The notes beneath the pieces are model-generated. The model searched no databases. It worked only from the letters and a program-made list of their open reading frames with translations, and was not told where the DNA came from. This document shows, piece by piece, positions 30,899 through 34,878 of a stretch of 34,878 nucleotides of DNA. Location of the stretch: contig JALERW010000136.1 in NCBI GenBank assembly GCA_022763925.1, forward strand, positions 1 through 34,878. Direction: 5' to 3'. Numbering within the stretch: the first letter of the stretch is position 1; every line of letters begins with the position of its first letter. Origin of the DNA: Lachnospiraceae bacterium (GTDB taxonomy: Bacteria; Bacillota; Clostridia; Lachnospirales; Lachnospiraceae). The translations under genes and the position numbers were made by a program.

Positions 30899-32115
30899 GG
30901 GCGTTCCTCCTCCGTCTCATCCAGCAGCATGGCGATGTGGGGAAAGGGTTCTACGCTGCGCTTCAGGATACCCTGCATGTAAGCGATAAGCGTTCCGTAG
31001 TTGGTCATGGGGACATGCTGTTCTTTTGCACAGCGCATCCGGTATTTCATTTCCCGTTCGTTTTGCATACATCCGCCGCAGTGAACGATCAGGCGGTAAG
31101 GAGACAGATCGTCCGGAAATTCCGTGCCGGAGGTAAAGCAAAACTGAAGCTTTTTGCCGGTGTGGTTTGTGATCCACCGGGGAAGCTTGACGGTTCCGAT
31201 ATCGTCACACTGACGGTGATGGGTGCAGCCCTCACTGATCAGTACCGTATCATGATCCTTCAGGGTATCGACTGCTGTGACACCGGCAACCGCCTGTTCC
31301 AGAACTCCCTTATAGCGCGCCATAAGGATGGAGAAGGAGGTAAGCAAAATGTCTGTGGGAGTATCGGCGGAAACCTTGGCAAATACCTGGCTGTCTGTAA
31401 TGACCATACGGGGCTTTTTCCCAAGCTCTGAAAGGGTCTGACGCAGTTCATATTCCTTGACTACGATGGCAGCTGCATCGGCTTCCAGAACATCCCGGAT
31501 CGTCTGCTGCTGAGGAAGGATCAGGCGGCCCTTCGGAGCGGCTTTGTCGATGGGAACTACAAGTACGACAAAATCCGAGGGGTGGAGAAGATCGGCCACG
31601 ATCCGCATCTTTTCATCTTCTGCACGATACTGTCGGGCAATCAGCTCCCGAAGCTCCCGGATGCGGATGTTCTTTTGGGCGCTGACTGCGATCTCGCTGC
31701 TGCCTGAGGGAGAAAATTCCGGATACCGGTCGCATTTGTTGTAGGCAATCACACAGGGAATGTTTTTGGAACGGATACGTTCCAGAAGAGCCAGATCCTG
31801 TGCCGAGAGCCTGGGCTGATCCGTCACCAGCAGGGCAATGTCCGTTTTGTTCAGGACCTGATAGCTTTTCTTTACCCTGAGAGAGCCTAAGGGTCCCTCA
31901 TCGTCAATGCCGGGAGTGTCAATCAGCACGACAGGCCCCAGCGGAAGAAGCTCCATGGATTTATAAACCGGGTCCGTGGTGGTGCCTCCGATGTCGGAGA
32001 CGATGGCAAGATCCTGGCTGGTCATTGCATTGATAATACTGGATTTGCCGGCGTTTCGTTTCCCGAAAATACCGATGTGGATACGGTCGGAAGCCGGAGT
32101 TTCATTAAGTCCCAT
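30895..32115 (-). CDS. hydF: [FeFe]-hydrogenase maturation GTPase HydF
   Basis: HydF is the scaffold GTPase on which the di-iron part of the H-cluster is assembled before transfer to the hydrogenase. It is 406 residues. The GTPase domain has the P loop GKRNAGKSS (18-26), DIGGTTTD, DTPG and NKCD. The C-terminal [4Fe-4S] ligands are seen: CTH in EGCTHHRQC, and HCGGC in VHCGGCMQN. The start at 32115 has AAAGGAG eight bases before it; the upstream in-frame ATG at 32133 lies before this site and is rejected. Confidence 0.95.
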   Translation of the reverse strand: MGLNETPASDRIHIGIFGKRNAGKSSIINAMTSQDLAIVSDIGGTTTDPVYKSMELLPLGPVVLIDTPGIDDEGPLGSLRVKKSYQVLNKTDIALLVTDQPRLSAQDLALLERIRSKNIPCVIAYNKCDRYPEFSPSGSSEIAVSAQKNIRIRELRELIARQYRAEDEKMRIVADLLHPSDFVVLVVPIDKAAPKGRLILPQQQTIRDVLEADAAAIVVKEYELRQTLSELGKKPRMVITDSQVFAKVSADTPTDILLTSFSILMARYKGVLEQAVAGVTAVDTLKDHDTVLISEGCTHHRQCDDIGTVKLPRWITNHTGKKLQFCFTSGTEFPDDLSPYRLIVHCGGCMQNEREMKYRMRCAKEQHVPMTNYGTLIAYMQGILKRSVEPFPHIAMLLDETEEERP

Positions 32116-32160
32116 GCCGAATACTCCTTTCATTTGCGCATGATAAGGGGAGAGCAGCAG

Positions 32161-33600
32161 TTACAGCCGGAAATCTCTCTGCCCCTGAGCGATTGCCTCC
32201 AGATTTTTCTTCACGAGTGCGCGCACCTTTTCATTGGGGATGTTTTCCAGTTCCTTCCCGATGAGTGCGTCCCCGACTTTCCGGGTATTGGAAGAGGCGT
32301 AGTCCATCAGGTATTCCTTCAGGGTCATCAGCGCATTGGGGTGGCAGCAGTTCTGGATCTGTCCGGTCTTGCACAGGCTCATGAAGCGGTCGCCGGTGCG
32401 GCCTTCCCGGTAGCAGGCTGTACAGAAGGACGGAATATGTCCCTGCTCCATCAGCCATTCCACCACTTCATCCAGGGTACGCTGGTCGGACACATCGAAC
32501 TGTTCGGTGTCGTGGGGACGTTCCTTTTCGCTGTAGCCTCCGACGGAGGTACGGGAAGCTCCGCTGATCTGGGAAACACCCAGGGGCAGAACCTTTTCCC
32601 GGACGGCCTGGCTTTCCCTGGTGGAAATGATCATACCGGTATAGGGAACGGCGATGCGGATCAGGGCACAGAGCTTTGCGAAAATATCATCCGAGATTCC
32701 GTTGTCAAAGGCGGAGGGATCAATGTCATCAGCCCGTTTTACCCGGGGAACGCTGATGGTATGGGGGCCGACGCCATGCACGGCTTCCAGGTGCTCGGCA
32801 TGCATAAGAAGTCCGGCAAATTCATAGCGGTACAGCTGAAGGCCAAAAAGAACACCGAGACCCACATCATCGATGCCGCCCTCCATGGCGCGGTCCATGG
32901 CTTCCGTATGATAGTTGTAGTCATGCTTTGGACCCGTGGGGTGAAGCTTTAAATAGCTTTCTTTGTGGTAGGTTTCCTGGAATAAAATATAAGTACCGAT
33001 GCCCGCATCCTTCAACCTCCGGTAATTTTCCACGGTGGTGGCTGCGATATTGACATTCACCCGGCGGATGGCACCGTTTTTATGCTTGATGGAATAGATG
33101 GTGTTGATGCATTCCAGAATATATTCGATGGGATTGTTTACCGGATCCTCACCGGCTTCGATGGCCAGGCGTTTGTGGCCCATGTCCTGCAGGGCGATGA
33201 CCTCCGCGGCCACCTCCTCCTGGGTCAGCTTTTTGCGGGCAATATGTTTGTTTTTCAGGTGGTACGGGCAGTAAAGGCAGCCATTGACGCAGTAGTTGGA
33301 AAGATACAAAGGGGCGAACATGACGATCCGGTTGCCATAGAAGGCCTGCTTGATTTCTCTGGCAAGGGCGTACATTTCTTCCACCTTTTCGGGGATATCG
33401 CAGGCAAGGAGGACGGATGCCTCCCGGTGGGAAAGCCCGGCACAGTGGATACCCCGGGATGTTTTCTGAGGCTTCGCCTTCTTGAGGATCTGATCGATCA
33501 GCTCCACATTGTTTTTGTTTGCATCGGCATAGGCCAGGGTTTCACGGATTTCTTCGTCGTTGATGAAATCATCGGCGCAGAGAGATTTGGGATCATACAT
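32161..33600 (-). CDS. hydG: [FeFe]-hydrogenase maturation radical SAM enzyme HydG (tyrosine lyase)
   Basis: HydG is a radical SAM tyrosine lyase that makes the CO and CN ligands, delivered as an Fe(CO)2(CN)-cysteine synthon. It is 479 residues. The radical SAM cluster motif CVNGCLYC (C-x3-C-x2-C) is near residue 100. The C-terminal cluster cysteines appear as FCTACYREGRTGDRFM and the following NCCHP segment. The start at 33600 gives MYDPKSLCADDF with AAGGAAAT upstream; the longer open frame is antisense and hydE sequence. The gene follows hydE by 34 bases. Confidence 0.96.
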   Translation of the reverse strand: MYDPKSLCADDFINDEEIRETLAYADANKNNVELIDQILKKAKPQKTSRGIHCAGLSHREASVLLACDIPEKVEEMYALAREIKQAFYGNRIVMFAPLYLSNYCVNGCLYCPYHLKNKHIARKKLTQEEVAAEVIALQDMGHKRLAIEAGEDPVNNPIEYILECINTIYSIKHKNGAIRRVNVNIAATTVENYRRLKDAGIGTYILFQETYHKESYLKLHPTGPKHDYNYHTEAMDRAMEGGIDDVGLGVLFGLQLYRYEFAGLLMHAEHLEAVHGVGPHTISVPRVKRADDIDPSAFDNGISDDIFAKLCALIRIAVPYTGMIISTRESQAVREKVLPLGVSQISGASRTSVGGYSEKERPHDTEQFDVSDQRTLDEVVEWLMEQGHIPSFCTACYREGRTGDRFMSLCKTGQIQNCCHPNALMTLKEYLMDYASSNTRKVGDALIGKELENIPNEKVRALVKKNLEAIAQGQRDFRL

Positions 33601-33634
33601 ATGGATTTCCTTCTTTCTTTTTATCTTTATAGGT

Positions 33635-34705
33635 TCAGGGGCTTCCGGGACGGTAGTCACCCCGGCTGACCGCGATTTCATAGCCCACGGACCGGATCCG
33701 GTTTTCCAGGCAGAGACGGCATTCGGCGGCTTCGTCGCCGGTGCAGATCTTATTGTCGTACAGCAGATATTTTTTGCGGACACCGGAAGGGGAAAGGTTG
33801 GGCATGACCACATTGGCTCCGGCCAGAAGCCCAAGCTCGCGGCCCCTGGGGGAAATAGTTCCGAGAGCGGTTGTGGCCGGAAGCAGTGCATTGGGAAGCA
33901 TCAGGCGCAGGATCCCCAGCAGAAACAGGGTCAGCTCCAGTGTTCCGGCAGTCTGGTCTGCGAAGGGAGTGTCGTGATGCGGAATGAATGGACCAATGCC
34001 GACCATTTCAGGATGGAGCTTATGCAGAAAAAGCAGATCCTGTGCCAGACAGTCTGCAGTCTGATACGGGGAGCCGACCATAAAGCCGCTTCCGGTCTGA
34101 TAGCCGATGTCTTTGAGATCGTAAAGACACCGCTTGCGGTTCTCAAGGGACAGCCCGGCAGGATGAAGCTTCCGGTAATGAGCATCGTCTGCGGTCTCAT
34201 GCCGCAGAAGATAGCGGTCGGCTCCGGCATCAAACCAGGTCTGATAGGTATCGCGGCATCGCTCCCCTACGGAAAGGGTCAGAGCGCAGTCCGGGAATTC
34301 CCTTTTGATCTGACGGATGAGGTCGGACATCCAGACATCGGAACAGACCGCATCCTCTCCGCCCTGCAGGACAAAGGTTCTGAAGCCCAGCTGATAGCCC
34401 AACCGGCAGCAGTTCAGAATCTGTGCCTGAGTCAGGCGGTAGCGCTCAGCCTTTTCGTTGCTTCGGCGGATGCCGCAGTAATAACAGTCATTTCTGCAGT
34501 AATTGGTAAATTCAATCAGGCCGCGGATATAAACATCCTGGCCGTAGATTCGCTGCCGGATCCTTTGTGCCTTTTCAAAAAGATATTCAGAGGCGGCTTT
34601 ACTTCGGCCGGAAATCAGACGGACAAATTCGTCTTTTGTGAGCAGCTGTTCCTGCTCCAGCCGATCGATCAGTGCCCGGATATCCGGGGTTATGTATTCG
34701 CTCAT
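33635..34705 (-). CDS. hydE: [FeFe]-hydrogenase maturation radical SAM enzyme HydE
   Basis: HydE is a radical SAM enzyme acting after HydG in building the di-iron subcluster, reacting with the Fe synthon. It is 356 residues. The cluster motif CRNDCYYC (C-x3-C-x2-C) is at about residues 69-76, with GEDAVCSDVW following. The start at 34705 (MSEYITPD) has AAGGA nine bases before; the ATG at 34714 overlaps the ribosome site. The 5' side is a partial regulator gene whose stop is about 41 bases upstream. Confidence 0.95.
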   Translation of the reverse strand: MSEYITPDIRALIDRLEQEQLLTKDEFVRLISGRSKAASEYLFEKAQRIRQRIYGQDVYIRGLIEFTNYCRNDCYYCGIRRSNEKAERYRLTQAQILNCCRLGYQLGFRTFVLQGGEDAVCSDVWMSDLIRQIKREFPDCALTLSVGERCRDTYQTWFDAGADRYLLRHETADDAHYRKLHPAGLSLENRKRCLYDLKDIGYQTGSGFMVGSPYQTADCLAQDLLFLHKLHPEMVGIGPFIPHHDTPFADQTAGTLELTLFLLGILRLMLPNALLPATTALGTISPRGRELGLLAGANVVMPNLSPSGVRKKYLLYDNKICTGDEAAECRLCLENRIRSVGYEIAVSRGDYRPGSP

Positions 34706-34745
34706 GGTTTGCATTCCTTCCTGGCTGGCGTCCGTATCCGGCCAT

Positions 34746-34878
34746 TCATACCCTGGAGTAAACGGTTTTGGTAGAAACACCGGGAAGCTTTCCAAGCTTT
34801 CCTGACAGGGCGCTGATAATATCGCCCGGAGCATCGATCGCGACACTGATGATGGAGACCTTCTTTTTGGGGTAGGGA
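34746..34878 (-). CDS. TM1266-like iron-only hydrogenase system regulator, partial
   Basis: The C-terminal 43 residues of a TM1266-type small ACT-like domain protein, cut by the window edge. The frame ends IISVAIDAPGDIISALSGKL, then GKLPGVSTKTVYSRV and the stop at 34746-34748. This family is annotated as a regulator of the iron-only hydrogenase system and is often the first gene of hyd operons, which matches its place ahead of hydE. The function is inferred from family name and context. Confidence 0.85.
   Translation of the reverse strand, partial: PYPKKKVSIISVAIDAPGDIISALSGKLGKLPGVSTKTVYSRV

Noticed and set aside
33602-33891. Upstream extension of the hydG frame
   Set aside because: It is out-of-frame hydE sequence; the ribosome site and family N terminus place the start at 33600.

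Overview
The window reads as a chromosomal segment of a Gram-positive, spore-forming anaerobic clostridium, most likely Lachnospiraceae. This rests on several visible features: moderate GC with strong AGGAGG-type ribosome sites, spore maturation genes spmA/spmB, a long Gram-positive type SRP RNA, T-box and yybP-ykoY leaders, a PSP1/RicT protein, AbrB, a [FeFe]-hydrogenase maturation operon, and a lineage-type hypothetical gene overlapping tadA. No transposase, integrase, phage gene or CRISPR array was seen.

Layout. (a) 1-2660: the end of a trans-sulfuration enzyme, a MalY/PatB C-S lyase, an Rrf2/IscR-type regulator with three cysteines, and a convergent HD-domain hydrolase behind a shared terminator. 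(b) 2767-8880: an operon running from one promoter: Orn/Lys/Arg decarboxylase, guanylate-kinase-like protein, holB, ricT, trmN6 and rsmI, with abrB convergent at the end. This is the gene order of the Bacillus subtilis yaaO-tmk-holB-ricT-yabB-yabC-abrB-metS-yabD-ksgA region, and it resumes at 20.2-26.1 kb with metG, tatD and rsmA. (c) 9.0-14.2 kb: a cytoplasmic protein fusing a ParB-like domain to a BMP/nucleoside-binding domain, a metallophosphoesterase, spmA-spmB, a P-loop kinase and an orphan prepilin peptidase.

(d) 14.2-16.9 kb: a minus-strand unit of a KdpE-like response regulator and a shortened KdpD-like kinase, followed by a PH-like membrane protein gene. Both promoters carry the same 18-bp box over the -35, which suggests a small private regulon. 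(e) 16.9-20.1 kb: a DegV fatty-acid-binding protein with a FabT-like MarR regulator, and a convergent secreted DUF885 hydrolase. (f) 20.2-24.4 kb: T-box/metG, an SGNH lipoprotein, and mntP under a Mn2+ riboswitch whose terminator competes with helix P1. (g) 24.4-28.1 kb: tatD, rsmA, a coiled-coil hypothetical gene with an exact 3 x 30-bp repeat, tadA, and the SRP RNA, whose promoter starts inside tadA. An 450-base stretch without a gene follows, holding a large nested hairpin. (h) 28.5-34.9 kb: a LysR regulator, then the minus-strand operon TM1266-like regulator, hydE, hydG, hydF, aspA, which builds the H-cluster of [FeFe]-hydrogenase.

Most of the window is housekeeping sequence. The points most worth a second look are the shared promoter box of the Kdp-like system with its phased TTTTAAC repeats, the ParB-BMP fusion beside spmAB, and the competing hairpins at 28.08-28.14 kb.
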